Shown here: piece after piece, positions 8,028 through 16,620 of the stretch
How the letters are laid out: each line of letters starts with the position of its first letter
Position numbering within the stretch: position 1 is the first letter of the stretch
Assembly: GCA_021154885.1 (NCBI GenBank)
Contig: JAJKHS010000139.1
Span: 1 to 64,000 of the forward strand
From: Thermoanaerobaculum sp.
Lineage (GTDB): Bacteria; Acidobacteriota; Thermoanaerobaculia; Multivoradales; UBA5704
Length of the DNA stretch: 64,000 bases
Reading direction: 5' to 3'
The notes under the pieces: model-generated
Told to the model about the DNA's origin: nothing
Seen by the model: only the letters and a program-made list of their open reading frames with translations
Database searches by the model: none
Position numbers and translations under genes: made by a program

Positions 8028-9881
8028 ATGCCCCAACTACTGATCGTTACGCTCGGTCCCATTCAGGACTTCATCGCCGCCGCCCGCCGCTGCCGCGACC
8101 TGTGGTTCGGCTCCTGGTTGCTCAGCGAGCTGTCGAAAGCGACGGCTCGGGCCATGGCGGAGGAGTGCGGCCTCGACTCTCTGGTTTTCCCGGGAGTGTC
8201 GGACTGGAAGCAATTGGAGCCGCCGAGCCCCACGTCGAAGCCGAGCTCGGTCGCCAATAAAATCGTTGTTCGCGTTCCCGACGGCAAGGACCCCGCCGCC
8301 GTGGCCCGGCGCGGCGAGGCCGGGATGCGCCAGCGGCTGAAGAGCCTGCGAGATGAGGCTTTTGATTGCATCCGCGGCGAGCGTTTCCTGCGCTCGCGGG
8401 CCAAGCAGCAGGTGGATGAGCTGATCGAAATCACCTGGGTCAGCGCGCCGGAGGATGGCCCGCAGGGCTACGCCGCGGCACGGGAAGCGGCGGAGTCCCT
8501 GCTTGCGGCGCGCAAGAACACCCGCCTGTGGGGGCCGGTGCCGTGGGGCGACACGGTGCCGAAGTCGGCGATCGACGGCGAGCGGGAATCGGTCCTGTAT
8601 GAGGATGTCTTCGATCAGGTGCTCGCGGAGAAGCTGACTCCCGACGAGGTGCGCAAGCTCTACGGCGTGGGGCCGAAAGAGCGGCTGTGCGGCGTCGGTC
8701 TGCTCAAGCGTCATGGCAAGCGGGAGGGATCGCGCTACGCCCACCGCTTCCTCAGCACCGGCCACCTCGCGGCCTGGCCGATCTACGAGCGCACCCGCGC
8801 CGTTCGCGACCCGGAGCTGGAGAGAGTTTGGAAAGAGTATCTCGCGGTCCTCGAGCAATGGGGCGTTCCTCTGAAGGAGCAGGAAATCGTGCAGGGAGAC
8901 GGCTGGAGCCATCTCGCCCTCTTCGAGCGCTACGACGGCAGCCTGCTGTTTGAAAATCGCCTGCCGGAGCTGTTTGAAGAGGTGATCCTCGATCGCGAAC
9001 GGCGCCAGAAAGCCGTGCAGGCGGCGCGGACCGCCCTCGCCCGTGTGCTGGAAAAGATCGGCGTCAAGACTCCTCTCCCGTATTACGCGATCCTGGTGGC
9101 CGACGGTGATCGCATGGGCAAAGCCATCGAGCGCCAGACGTCCTTTGAAAAGCATCGGGACCTCTCCCGCCAGCTCGACCTTTTTGCTCAGAGCGTCCGC
9201 GTCATCGTCGAGACGGATCACGCCGGAGAGCTGATCTATGCGGGCGGCGACGACGTGCTGGCCTTCGTGCCGCTGCACCGCGCCGTCGCCTGTGCCGGAA
9301 AGCTGGCCGAAGCCTTTCACAAGCAGCTCTCAGGTTTTCCCGTCGAGGAGAAGGAGGGTGAAAAGAAGGTCACGCCAACCCTCTCGGCGGGCATCGGTAT
9401 CTCTCACTTCATGGACCCGATGGGCGGCGCCCTGAAGCTGGCGCGGAGGGCTGAGGCCCGGGCTAAGAAAAAGCGCAATTCGCTCGCGGTGATCGTCGAC
9501 AAGCGGTCCGGTCCTCCGGTGGAGGTAGCGGGTTGTTGGGGCCATCTCGATCAGCGTCTGAACTACTACGTGGACCTGCACCTGAACGATCAGATCCCGG
9601 ACGGTGCGGCCTACGAGCTGCGCGAGCTCGACCGGCTGGTGGAGTGGACCGAGGCGGATCTGAAATCCGATAGCGAGGACCTGAAGAAGAAAAGGGAAGG
9701 TCTCGAAAACGTGGTCAAGAAGGAGGCTGCGCGGATCCTCGGGCGGAAACAGCCGCAGCACGGAGAGGTGGGAGGGATTGACGCGAGCGTCCTGGACGGC
9801 CTACTCCAGGATATCAAGGCTCTGCCCGTCAGCGCCGTCGCCGACCGTCTGATCGTGGCGCGCCTGCTGGCTCAGGCCTAG
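8028..9881 (+). CDS. cmr2: Type III-B Cas10/Cmr2, cyclase-active, no HD domain
   Basis: The 617-residue large subunit of a Cmr effector complex. It begins directly with the Cmr2 N-terminal signature ('TLGPIQDFIAAARRCRDLW'), so the HD nuclease domain seen in many Cas10 proteins is absent. The first palm shows 'ILVADGDRMGKAIE' and the second an intact GGDD at residues 406-409 ('LIYAGGDDVLAFVP'). GGDD is the catalytic motif that turns ATP into cyclic oligoadenylate when the complex binds target RNA. DNA cleavage is therefore unlikely, while second-messenger signalling is expected, matching the divergent CHAT-SAVED sensor. It is the first gene of a compact operon, 35 bases before cmr3. Confidence 0.95.
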   Translation: MPQLLIVTLGPIQDFIAAARRCRDLWFGSWLLSELSKATARAMAEECGLDSLVFPGVSDWKQLEPPSPTSKPSSVANKIVVRVPDGKDPAAVARRGEAGMRQRLKSLRDEAFDCIRGERFLRSRAKQQVDELIEITWVSAPEDGPQGYAAAREAAESLLAARKNTRLWGPVPWGDTVPKSAIDGERESVLYEDVFDQVLAEKLTPDEVRKLYGVGPKERLCGVGLLKRHGKREGSRYAHRFLSTGHLAAWPIYERTRAVRDPELERVWKEYLAVLEQWGVPLKEQEIVQGDGWSHLALFERYDGSLLFENRLPELFEEVILDRERRQKAVQAARTALARVLEKIGVKTPLPYYAILVADGDRMGKAIERQTSFEKHRDLSRQLDLFAQSVRVIVETDHAGELIYAGGDDVLAFVPLHRAVACAGKLAEAFHKQLSGFPVEEKEGEKKVTPTLSAGIGISHFMDPMGGALKLARRAEARAKKKRNSLAVIVDKRSGPPVEVAGCWGHLDQRLNYYVDLHLNDQIPDGAAYELRELDRLVEWTEADLKSDSEDLKKKREGLENVVKKEAARILGRKQPQHGEVGGIDASVLDGLLQDIKALPVSAVADRLIVARLLAQA

Positions 9882-9916
9882 GAGGAGGCCACGCCGCCCA
9901 AGACAGGAGGTCCCCA

Positions 9917-11080
9917 ATGAGCGTCTGGCTCGTCGAACCGCTCGATCCCCTGATTGCTCGCGACGGCCGCCCCTCTGCGATCGGGCGGTTCGACACGACC
10001 CACTTTCCTTTCCCTTCGATGCTGGCGGGAGCGGTGCGCACCCGCATGGGGAGCGTCAACGGCGCCTTCGCCCTCTCCGGCAGCGCGCTCGACGAGCTCA
10101 AGGAGCGGGTCCACGTCCGCGGCCCTCTCCTGGCGGAGCTGAGCCCGGAGGACGGCGCGGTCAAGGAGTGGCTGGTGCCGGCGCCGCGCGATACGATGAT
10201 CCTCGAAGAGGAGGGCGCCAAGCCTGAGATCCGGCGGCTGGTCCCCCGACCTCTCGCTCCTGGCGAGGCCCTGGATTCTTTCCAGGACCTGGGTTTGCGT
10301 CCGCTGTGCCTCCACGGAAGCGGTGGGCGGGGCAAGCCGCCGCAGGGCATTCCGGCTTTCTGGTGCTGGAGGCGCTTCGAGTCCTGGCTGCGGTCTCCCG
10401 CGGACGAGCCTGACGTCGATCTCACGGCCCTGGGAGCACAGCGGCTGCCGGTGGAGGTCCGGGCGCATCTCGCCATCCAGCCCGGCGAGCGGGTGGGGCT
10501 CGACGGCATGCTTTTTCAGACCTCCGGGCTGCGCTTCCTGCAGGAAGGGCCGAAGGGCTCCGCCCGTCTCGCCCCTCGCCGCTTCGCGCTGTCGCTCTGG
10601 TCCCAGGGCGCCACGGTGGCCGGCCGAGACCTCGATCTCGCCGCGCAGCTTGCGCCGCTGGGTGGAGAGCGCCGGCTGGCCCGCTGGAGCCGCGCCTCGC
10701 GGGAGTGGCCGCAACTCCCTCCGGACGTGCTGGAGACGATCGTGGAAACCGGAAGGGCGCGGTTGATCCTCCTCACGCCGGCGGTCTTCGCCCAAGGCGC
10801 CTTGCCGGGCTGGAACGGCGTGGCGGCGACCGTGCGCGCAGCGGCGGTGCCGCGGCCCGAGATCGTCTCGGGCTGGGACCTCGCCGCCGGTCGCCCCAAG
10901 CAGACCCGACGCCTCGCCCCCGCGGGCAGCGTCTATTTCCTCGAGTTGGCGGGCGACAAGCCGGACCTTCGCCGCTGGTGCGAGGAGACCTGGCTCGCCT
11001 GCGTCAGCGACGACGCCCAGGATCGGTGGGACGGCTTCGGATTGGCGGCGCTGGGCGTCTGGAAGGAGGAGATGCGATGA
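9917..11080 (+). CDS. cmr3: Type III-B RAMP protein Cmr3
   Basis: A 387-residue Cas5-group subunit that caps the crRNA 5' end together with Cas10. The start is typical of the family: 'VEPLDPLIARDGRPSA' followed by 'FPFPSMLAGAVRTRMG', the glycine/serine-rich RAMP opening. The ATG is preceded by AGGAGG seven bases upstream. The stop overlaps the start of cmr1 in the form ATGA, so the genes are translationally coupled. Confidence 0.93.
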   Translation: MSVWLVEPLDPLIARDGRPSAIGRFDTTHFPFPSMLAGAVRTRMGSVNGAFALSGSALDELKERVHVRGPLLAELSPEDGAVKEWLVPAPRDTMILEEEGAKPEIRRLVPRPLAPGEALDSFQDLGLRPLCLHGSGGRGKPPQGIPAFWCWRRFESWLRSPADEPDVDLTALGAQRLPVEVRAHLAIQPGERVGLDGMLFQTSGLRFLQEGPKGSARLAPRRFALSLWSQGATVAGRDLDLAAQLAPLGGERRLARWSRASREWPQLPPDVLETIVETGRARLILLTPAVFAQGALPGWNGVAATVRAAAVPRPEIVSGWDLAAGRPKQTRRLAPAGSVYFLELAGDKPDLRRWCEETWLACVSDDAQDRWDGFGLAALGVWKEEMR

Positions 11081-12354
11081 GAGCTGCACCGCCTTGTTCG
11101 CCGGCGGACACCCGGCGCAATCTCCGCCATCAAGTCGAGCGGCGCTATCAGTTCCTCACCCATGTCTTCGGCGGCGGCGTGAAGGTCGAGGATCACGAAA
11201 AGCCCGGCGACCCTGTGACCCCCGTTCGCGTGGCCTCGGTCCGCGGTCAGCTCCGCTTCTGGTGGCGGGCCTGCAATCCCAGCCGGTGCCAGACGCTCGG
11301 CGAGTTGCGACAGCGGGAAAGTGAGATCTGGGGCTCCACGAGTCAACCCTCGGCGGTCGAGATCGTGGTCTCCTTGCAGCCCGCAAAGGCGAAGGAAATT
11401 CCGGTTTTCGAATACAACGCGACCCGGCGGCTGGTTCCGTGCAACGGCATGCGCGAGATCGCCTATGGAGCCTTCCCGCTTCAGCCCAGCCGTGACGCTC
11501 AGCGAGTCGGCGCCCGTCCATGGGTGCTGTTCGACTACGGGAGCGCGCAGTTCGAACTCCGCTTGGCCTATCCCGAGACTTTGCATCAGGACGTCGAAGC
11601 CGCGCTCTGGGCCTGGGAAACCTTCGGCGGGCTTGGCGGCCGCACCCGCCGTGGCTTTGGCGCCTTCGCCCAGGTGGACGCGCCGAAATCCATCACGGAG
11701 GTGGAGACCACTCTCGCCGCGATGCGAGAAAACCCGATCCTTTCCGGTGTGCCCTCCCTGGCGAAGGCGCGTTTGGCCTGGTCCCGGAACCCTAGCTCCA
11801 GTCCCCTCGAAGCCTGGAAGGCGGGTCTGCGCCTGCTGCAACAGATGCGCCAGGGCAGCGGCTTTGGTCGATTCGCCGTTCCTCCAGGCTCACCGCGGCC
11901 CGCCGGCCGCAGCCGCTGGCCGGAGCCCGACGAAATCCGGCGTCTGACCGGCAAGAGCGCTCCCTCTCACGCCAGGCCGGCGGTGACCGTTCCTCGCTTT
12001 CCGCGTGCCGCCTTCGGCATGCCGATCGTTTTCCATTTCAATCCCGGCTCGGCGAGCCAGGCGGGAAGCGCCGGAGACCCGGACATGAAACCGCTGCATT
12101 TGCAACCGATCGGTTTCGAGCGCTTCGCGTCGCCCTTGATCCTTCGCGTCATGGCGGAGGATAAATCCTTCCGAACGGCAGCCCTCGTCCTGGCGTCTCA
12201 GGTTCCTGATTGCGAGCTGGTGGCGGGAAGGACCACGTATCCCGTCGAGTGGCGGCTCGACTCTGCGCTGGCGGGTGGGATTCCGGCCCTGAATCGCGAT
12301 GGCAAGGTTTACGACGACCCCATTCAACTCTTTCTCACGGAGCTCAAGAAATGA
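11077..12354 (+). CDS. cmr1: Type III-B RAMP protein Cmr1
   Basis: A 425-residue Cas7-like subunit that caps the 3' end of the Cmr filament near the crRNA 3' end. The N-terminal half carries the Cmr1 hallmark 'TPVRVASVRGQLRFWWRA' and the glycine-rich loop 'GGLGGRTRRGFGAF'. The start at 11077 overlaps the cmr3 stop by four bases (ATGA), and the stop overlaps cmr4 in the same way. A much longer upstream frame exists but lies inside cmr3. Confidence 0.92.
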   Translation: MRAAPPCSPADTRRNLRHQVERRYQFLTHVFGGGVKVEDHEKPGDPVTPVRVASVRGQLRFWWRACNPSRCQTLGELRQRESEIWGSTSQPSAVEIVVSLQPAKAKEIPVFEYNATRRLVPCNGMREIAYGAFPLQPSRDAQRVGARPWVLFDYGSAQFELRLAYPETLHQDVEAALWAWETFGGLGGRTRRGFGAFAQVDAPKSITEVETTLAAMRENPILSGVPSLAKARLAWSRNPSSSPLEAWKAGLRLLQQMRQGSGFGRFAVPPGSPRPAGRSRWPEPDEIRRLTGKSAPSHARPAVTVPRFPRAAFGMPIVFHFNPGSASQAGSAGDPDMKPLHLQPIGFERFASPLILRVMAEDKSFRTAALVLASQVPDCELVAGRTTYPVEWRLDSALAGGIPALNRDGKVYDDPIQLFLTELKK

Positions 12355-13259
12355 CGACCCGCCTCGCCCTCATCCACGCCATGTCACCGCTCCACGCCGG
12401 CACCGGGCAGTCGGTAGGAGCCATCGACCTGCCCATCGCTCGCGAAAGGCCGACCGGCCTCCCACTCATCCCGGGCTCCTCGATCAAAGGTGCCCTCCGC
12501 GCGCGCAGCTCAGGTCGGGACAAACAGTTGACCAAAGACGCGTTCGGACCGGAGACGGCCAACGCCTCGGAGCATTCCGGAGCGGTCCAATTTTCGGACG
12601 CGTACCTGCTGCTGATGCCCGTGCGCAGCATCCGCGGCACCTTCGCCTGGGTCACCTCGCCCTACCTCATCCGCAAGCTCGCCCGCGGCGCCCGGGAGGC
12701 GCGCTTCGCGCTTGCCGACCTCCCGGGATCTCCCGGCGCGACAAACTGCTGCATCCTCGGCGAGGCGCTCACCGTCGGCGCCGGATCCGTCCGCAAGGTG
12801 GTCTTCGAGGATCTCGACTTTATCGTCTCCGGCGAGCAGAAACCCCGCCTCCAGGCCTTCGCCACCACGCTGGCCGGCGCCCTCTTCCCGCAATCGTCGC
12901 CGGACTGGCAGGAGTGGCGGAGAAGTCTTGTCAATCACATCTGCCTGATCGATGACGACCTCATGTCACTGGTGCTCGAAACCGCGACCGAGGTCACCGC
13001 GCACATCCGTCTGGACGATGACACCAAGACCGTAGCCCAGGGCGCGCTCTGGTATCAGGAGTCGCTGCCCGCAGAAACCATCCTCGTCGGCATTGCCGTC
13101 GCCTCGGACGTGAACGCCGCCAACGGCCGCTCCCAGCGCAGCGCCGGGGAGCTCCTCAATCACGTGGCCTCGCTCACCGGCGGTCTCGTGCAACTCGGCG
13201 GCAAGGCGACGGTGGGGCAGGGGAGCTGCTTCGTAAGGTTTTCAGGAGGCCCGTCATGA
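12351..13259 (+). CDS. cmr4: Type III-B RAMP protein Cmr4 (Cas7 backbone)
   Basis: A 302-residue backbone subunit that binds the crRNA spacer and cuts target RNA at six-base intervals. The sequence opens 'IHAMSPLHAGTGQSVGAIDL', then 'ERPTGLPLIPGSSIKGALR', the conserved Cmr4 start. The catalytic Asp expected in the thumb-proximal loop is probably in the 'AVQFSDAYLLLMPVRS' segment. The start and stop both overlap neighbours as ATGA. Confidence 0.93.
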   Translation: MTTRLALIHAMSPLHAGTGQSVGAIDLPIARERPTGLPLIPGSSIKGALRARSSGRDKQLTKDAFGPETANASEHSGAVQFSDAYLLLMPVRSIRGTFAWVTSPYLIRKLARGAREARFALADLPGSPGATNCCILGEALTVGAGSVRKVVFEDLDFIVSGEQKPRLQAFATTLAGALFPQSSPDWQEWRRSLVNHICLIDDDLMSLVLETATEVTAHIRLDDDTKTVAQGALWYQESLPAETILVGIAVASDVNAANGRSQRSAGELLNHVASLTGGLVQLGGKATVGQGSCFVRFSGGPS

Positions 13260-13642
13260 CTCTCGAGCAAGAACGCGCCGCCCTGGCATACCAACACGTC
13301 CAACTCGTGACCGACAAGGAGCAGCAGAAGGTCTATGGCGCCATGGCCCAGAAACTCCCGGCGTTGATCCGATCGGCCGGGCTCTGCCAGGCGCTTCATT
13401 TCGTCAAATCCCGCGGCAAGGCACCGCTGAAGGCGCTTCTCAAACATCTCGGAGAGCAGTTGCACCGCGCCGACGCGGGTATTACGGACGAGGAGAGCCT
13501 GTGCGACAAGGTCCGCGCCGCAGACCTCTCCCACTACGTCTGGCTGACGCGGGAAACCCTCGCATCCGTGGGTTGGTACGCTCGCCTGTCACGCTCCGAA
13601 TGGGGCATTGAGCCCGGAACGGACGCTGGAACGAAACCATGA
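13256..13642 (+). CDS. cmr5: Type III-B small subunit Cmr5 (Cas11)
   Basis: A 128-residue all-helical small subunit that lines the belly of the complex and helps bind target RNA. The pattern 'YQHVQLVTDKEQQKVYGAMA' then 'LPALIRSAGLCQALHFVKS' is characteristic of Cmr5. It overlaps cmr4 and cmr6 by four bases at each end, so the operon from cmr3 to cmr6 is one chain of ATGA junctions. Confidence 0.93.
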   Translation: MTLEQERAALAYQHVQLVTDKEQQKVYGAMAQKLPALIRSAGLCQALHFVKSRGKAPLKALLKHLGEQLHRADAGITDEESLCDKVRAADLSHYVWLTRETLASVGWYARLSRSEWGIEPGTDAGTKP

Positions 13643-14616
13643 ACGGACGCAGAGCAACTCTCGAAAGCCTCACACCCGCTCAAGGCACCCACGCCGGGCT
13701 CTGGCTGGACAAGGGACTGGCCGAGCTCGAAGAGAAAGGGCCGGCGCGGCAGACCCACATCGACGAGCTGCTGGCCTTGGCCACGGTACCGGAGGACTAC
13801 CGGCGCTTTTTCGATCGCTGGCGCGCCGCCGTCGAGAAGCTGGAGCCCTGCACTTGCGTCGCCGAGGCGAGCGTCCTCGGCCGCATGGTGGTCGGCCTCG
13901 GGGCGGAATCCATCCTGGAGACCTCGATCGCCCTCCATCGCACCTATGGCGTGCCATACATCCCGGGCTCTGCCTTGAAGGGTCTGGCCGCCGCCGCGGC
14001 CCACAAGCACCTGGCGGACTCTGACTGGCGCAAAGTCACGGGCGAGGGCACGATGGGCGAGTCCCACCGGCTGCTTTTCGGCGACACCACGAGCAGCGGC
14101 TACGTCACGTTTCACGACGCGCTCTGGATTCCCGAAGGGGAGCGGCTGCTTCTCGATCTCGACGTGATGACGGTTCATCACCCCTACTATTATCAAGGGG
14201 AGGACCTCCCTCCCGCGGATTGGGACAATCCGAACCCCGTGGCGTTCCTTTCGACCCGGGGCCGCTTTCTCCTGGCCGTCACCGGTTTTGAGAAGTGGGC
14301 CACCGCCGCCCTGGAGATCCTCACCGAGACCCTGGAGCAGGACGGCGTCGGCGCCAAGACCGCCGCCGGCTATGGCCGGATGAAAGTCGCACCCCGGGCC
14401 TTGCCCAAGAAGCCCAAGTGGGAACAAGATGTTGCCCTGCTGCAACCCGGCAACGCGACGCAGGAGGTGCCCCGCATCCTGGCCGTCCTGACCGGCGAGG
14501 AGCGCCGGCGTGCCGCCCTCGCGATAATCGAGAGGCTGGGCCGGAAATACCTGAGGGACAAGAGCCGGCGCGACAAGGATTGGGTCCGGCTGGTGTTCGC
14601 GGCGGCGGAACCTTGA
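13639..14616 (+). CDS. cmr6: Type III-B RAMP protein Cmr6
   Basis: A 325-residue Cas7-like subunit at the distal end of the Cmr filament. Conserved features are 'LHRTYGVPYIPGSALKGLAA' in the middle and the glycine-rich 'GVGAKTAAGYGRM' loop near the C-terminus. It is the last gene of the operon. Downstream, where arrays or adaptation genes often lie, there is only a repeat-rich intergenic stretch, so spacer acquisition and crRNA processing must be encoded elsewhere. Confidence 0.93.
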   Translation: MNGRRATLESLTPAQGTHAGLWLDKGLAELEEKGPARQTHIDELLALATVPEDYRRFFDRWRAAVEKLEPCTCVAEASVLGRMVVGLGAESILETSIALHRTYGVPYIPGSALKGLAAAAAHKHLADSDWRKVTGEGTMGESHRLLFGDTTSSGYVTFHDALWIPEGERLLLDLDVMTVHHPYYYQGEDLPPADWDNPNPVAFLSTRGRFLLAVTGFEKWATAALEILTETLEQDGVGAKTAAGYGRMKVAPRALPKKPKWEQDVALLQPGNATQEVPRILAVLTGEERRRAALAIIERLGRKYLRDKSRRDKDWVRLVFAAAEP

Positions 14617-14724
14617 GGGGTGTCCCTGCCCTCGCGCTCTCCCGCCCTACACCCTTTCTCCGTCCCCCTACACCAACCGCCTGCGGTGACTCGCTCCTTT
14701 CGCGCCACCATACACAAGACCTTC

Positions 14725-14990
14725 AAATTTCTACACACATCCTCGGCGGTCGTACACTTTTCCTCCGAGGATGTGTGTAAATTTCCCGCCACCCAGCTCC
14801 CGTCCGCGCGCGTCGCACGCGTCTTTCGCCGAATTTAGTGTATGGCGGAGCGATTTATACACACTTCCTCTGTTCTTGGGTGTATGGCAGCTCCCGCCGC
14901 GCCCTCCGCGTCCTGGTTTCTACACACATCCTCTCAGGAATTGTGTGCGACCTCTCTCCATCTACACTCATCCTCACAGGAAATGTGTAG
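14725..14990. repeat. Cluster of short TACAC/GTGTA hairpin repeats
   Basis: The region after cmr6 carries repeated 28-29-base hairpin units with a shared core of TACAC, TCCTC, (A)GGA and GTGTA. The largest is an inverted repeat with arms at 14725-14746 and 14765-14784 (CTACACACATCCTCGG against CCGAGGATGTGTGTAA). Further units start at 14752, 14857, 14920 and 14962; the last has CTACAC and GTGTAG ends around TCCT and AGGA. Spacing is irregular (63 and 42 bases between the last three), so this is not an ordinary CRISPR array. The stretch 14617-15460 shows no convincing gene apart from the doubtful frame at 15050. Confidence 0.6.
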
Positions 14991-15049
14991 ACGGGGGCAG
15001 GTTTTCCAGGTACTCTCGGCTCAACGTCGAAGTGAATGAGTAGCTCCTG

Positions 15050-15364
15050 ATGAAGGCGATGGGATGGACCGGCCTGAAGACGTACAGGGCCGCGCTGAAC
15101 GAAGGGCTGACGGCGCTCGTCGGACTCTACGAGCAGGGCGAAGTGCGGGGGCTGCGGAGAATGCTCCACCGCGATCTGGAGCTCGTCCGCGAACGGCGGA
15201 GCCGCGATGGGCCTTCTGGACCCAGCCCGCAAATTCATTCCGTTGCCTCGGAATTACTCGGATTGGTACGGTGGGATTGCGACCCTTCGACACCCGGGGT
15301 GATGGGGCCCGGCGCCGCGGTCAGCTCTCTCCAGTCCACGCGGCCCTTCGCATCAGGCGGGTAG
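15050..15364 (+). CDS. Doubtful small hypothetical or gene remnant
   Basis: A 104-residue frame whose first half looks protein-like ('LKTYRAALNEGLTALVGLYE', then an Arg-rich helix) and whose second half looks like noise rich in G, P and S. There is no clear ribosome-binding site and no family is recognised. It may be the decayed end of a lost gene. It is recorded only because it is the one coding candidate in an 840-base gap. Confidence 0.2.
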   Translation: MKAMGWTGLKTYRAALNEGLTALVGLYEQGEVRGLRRMLHRDLELVRERRSRDGPSGPSPQIHSVASELLGLVRWDCDPSTPGVMGPGAAVSSLQSTRPFASGG

Positions 15365-15460
15365 CCCTCGTTCGGTCTCCCTTGTCCCCGATTCGGCGTT
15401 CTGGTGCACTTCCCTAGAATGAGCCCTAAGGTATGATCTTTTTGGGAGATGATCGAGCAG

Positions 15461-16606
15461 ATGTCATATTACGAATACGATGTTCGGATCGAGAAAGCTG
15501 CGCAATCCCGCGGCGGCTCGAGTCGGGTTTCCGGCGCGGACGGAGAGCGACCCCCGGCTGAGGTGTCTGAAGCTCTCCACGCCGGAGCGCCGGGGAAGAT
15601 CAGCGACGGGATCCTCGGCACTATCGGGGGAACGCCCCTGGTCCGTCTCCGGCGGTTCATCCCCCAGGCCCGGTTCGGTCTCTTCGCCAAGCTGGAGGCC
15701 TTGAACCCGGGCGGCAGCATCAAGGACCGGCCGGCCGTGGCCATTCTGGAGGACGCCCTCCACGCCAGGGCCATCGGCCCGAAGACTCTGATCGTCGAAT
15801 CCAGCTCCGGCAACATGGGGATCGGGCTGGCGCAGGCCTGTCGCTATTACGGCCTGCGCTTCTTGTGTGTGATCGATCCCAAGACGGCGCCGGCCAATCT
15901 GCGGATGCTGCGGGCCTATGGTGCGGAGATCGACGTGGTGCAAGAGCCCGATCCTGAGAGCGGCGAGTTTCTCCAGGCGAGGCTCAACCGCGTGCGGGAG
16001 CTGGTCGGCCGGAGCGATGACGCGTTCTGGCCCAATCAGTACACCAATCTCAAGAACCCGCGCGTGCACTACGAGACCACGATGCACGAGGTGGCCTCGG
16101 CGCTCGGCGGCCGCGTGGATTTCCTGTTCGTCGCGACCAGCACCTGCGGCACGATCCGGGGTTGCAGCGAGTACGTCCGCGACCACGGGCTCGCCACGCG
16201 GGTGATCGCCGTGGACGCCGTGGGGAGCCTCATCTTCAGCAATGTAAAATCCAAGCGGCTGATCCCGGGCCTCGGCGCCGGCCTGAAGCCGCCGCTCTGC
16301 GATTTTTCGAGGATCGACGAATGCGTCCACGTGACAGACCTGGACTGCATCGCCGGGTGCCGGCGGCTGGTGGCGTGCGAGGCCATCCTGGCCGGCGGCT
16401 CCTCCGGCGGCGTGCTGGCGGCGGTGGAGAAGGTCAAGGATCGCATCCCCGACGGAGCGGTGTGTGCCGTCATCCTGCCGGACCGCGGGGAGCGGTACCT
16501 GGAAACCGTCTTCTCCGACGACTGGGTGCGCGAGCATTTTGGCGACGTCGAGCACCTCTGGCGCGACGCCCGCGAAGGGACTCCCTGCACGACGGCGGCT
16601 TACTGA
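15461..16606 (+). CDS. SbnA-like PLP enzyme (cysteine synthase superfamily)
   Basis: A 381-residue fold-type II PLP enzyme. The Schiff-base lysine lies in 'LNPGGSIKDRPAV', the phosphate-binding loop in 'ESSSGNMGIG', and 'GGTPLVRL' opens the domain. 'FWPNQYTNLKNPRVHYETT' and 'ILPDRGERYLETVFSDDW' match N-(2-amino-2-carboxyethyl)-L-glutamate synthase (SbnA), which makes a precursor of 2,3-diaminopropionate from O-phosphoserine and glutamate, better than classical CysK. It carries an extra N-terminal segment of roughly 50 residues. The usual partner SbnB is not adjacent, so the pathway is uncertain. ATG 15461 is preferred over 15449, whose GGGAG touches the start codon. Confidence 0.75.
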   Translation: MSYYEYDVRIEKAAQSRGGSSRVSGADGERPPAEVSEALHAGAPGKISDGILGTIGGTPLVRLRRFIPQARFGLFAKLEALNPGGSIKDRPAVAILEDALHARAIGPKTLIVESSSGNMGIGLAQACRYYGLRFLCVIDPKTAPANLRMLRAYGAEIDVVQEPDPESGEFLQARLNRVRELVGRSDDAFWPNQYTNLKNPRVHYETTMHEVASALGGRVDFLFVATSTCGTIRGCSEYVRDHGLATRVIAVDAVGSLIFSNVKSKRLIPGLGAGLKPPLCDFSRIDECVHVTDLDCIAGCRRLVACEAILAGGSSGGVLAAVEKVKDRIPDGAVCAVILPDRGERYLETVFSDDWVREHFGDVEHLWRDAREGTPCTTAAY

Positions 16607-16620
16607 TCCTAAAGCGCCCG

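Noticed and set aside
14725-14990. A CRISPR array downstream of cmr6
   Set aside because: Units are hairpins of similar core but unequal length, and distances between them run from about 20 to over 100 bases. True arrays have near-identical repeats and near-constant spacers. It was kept as a repeat cluster.
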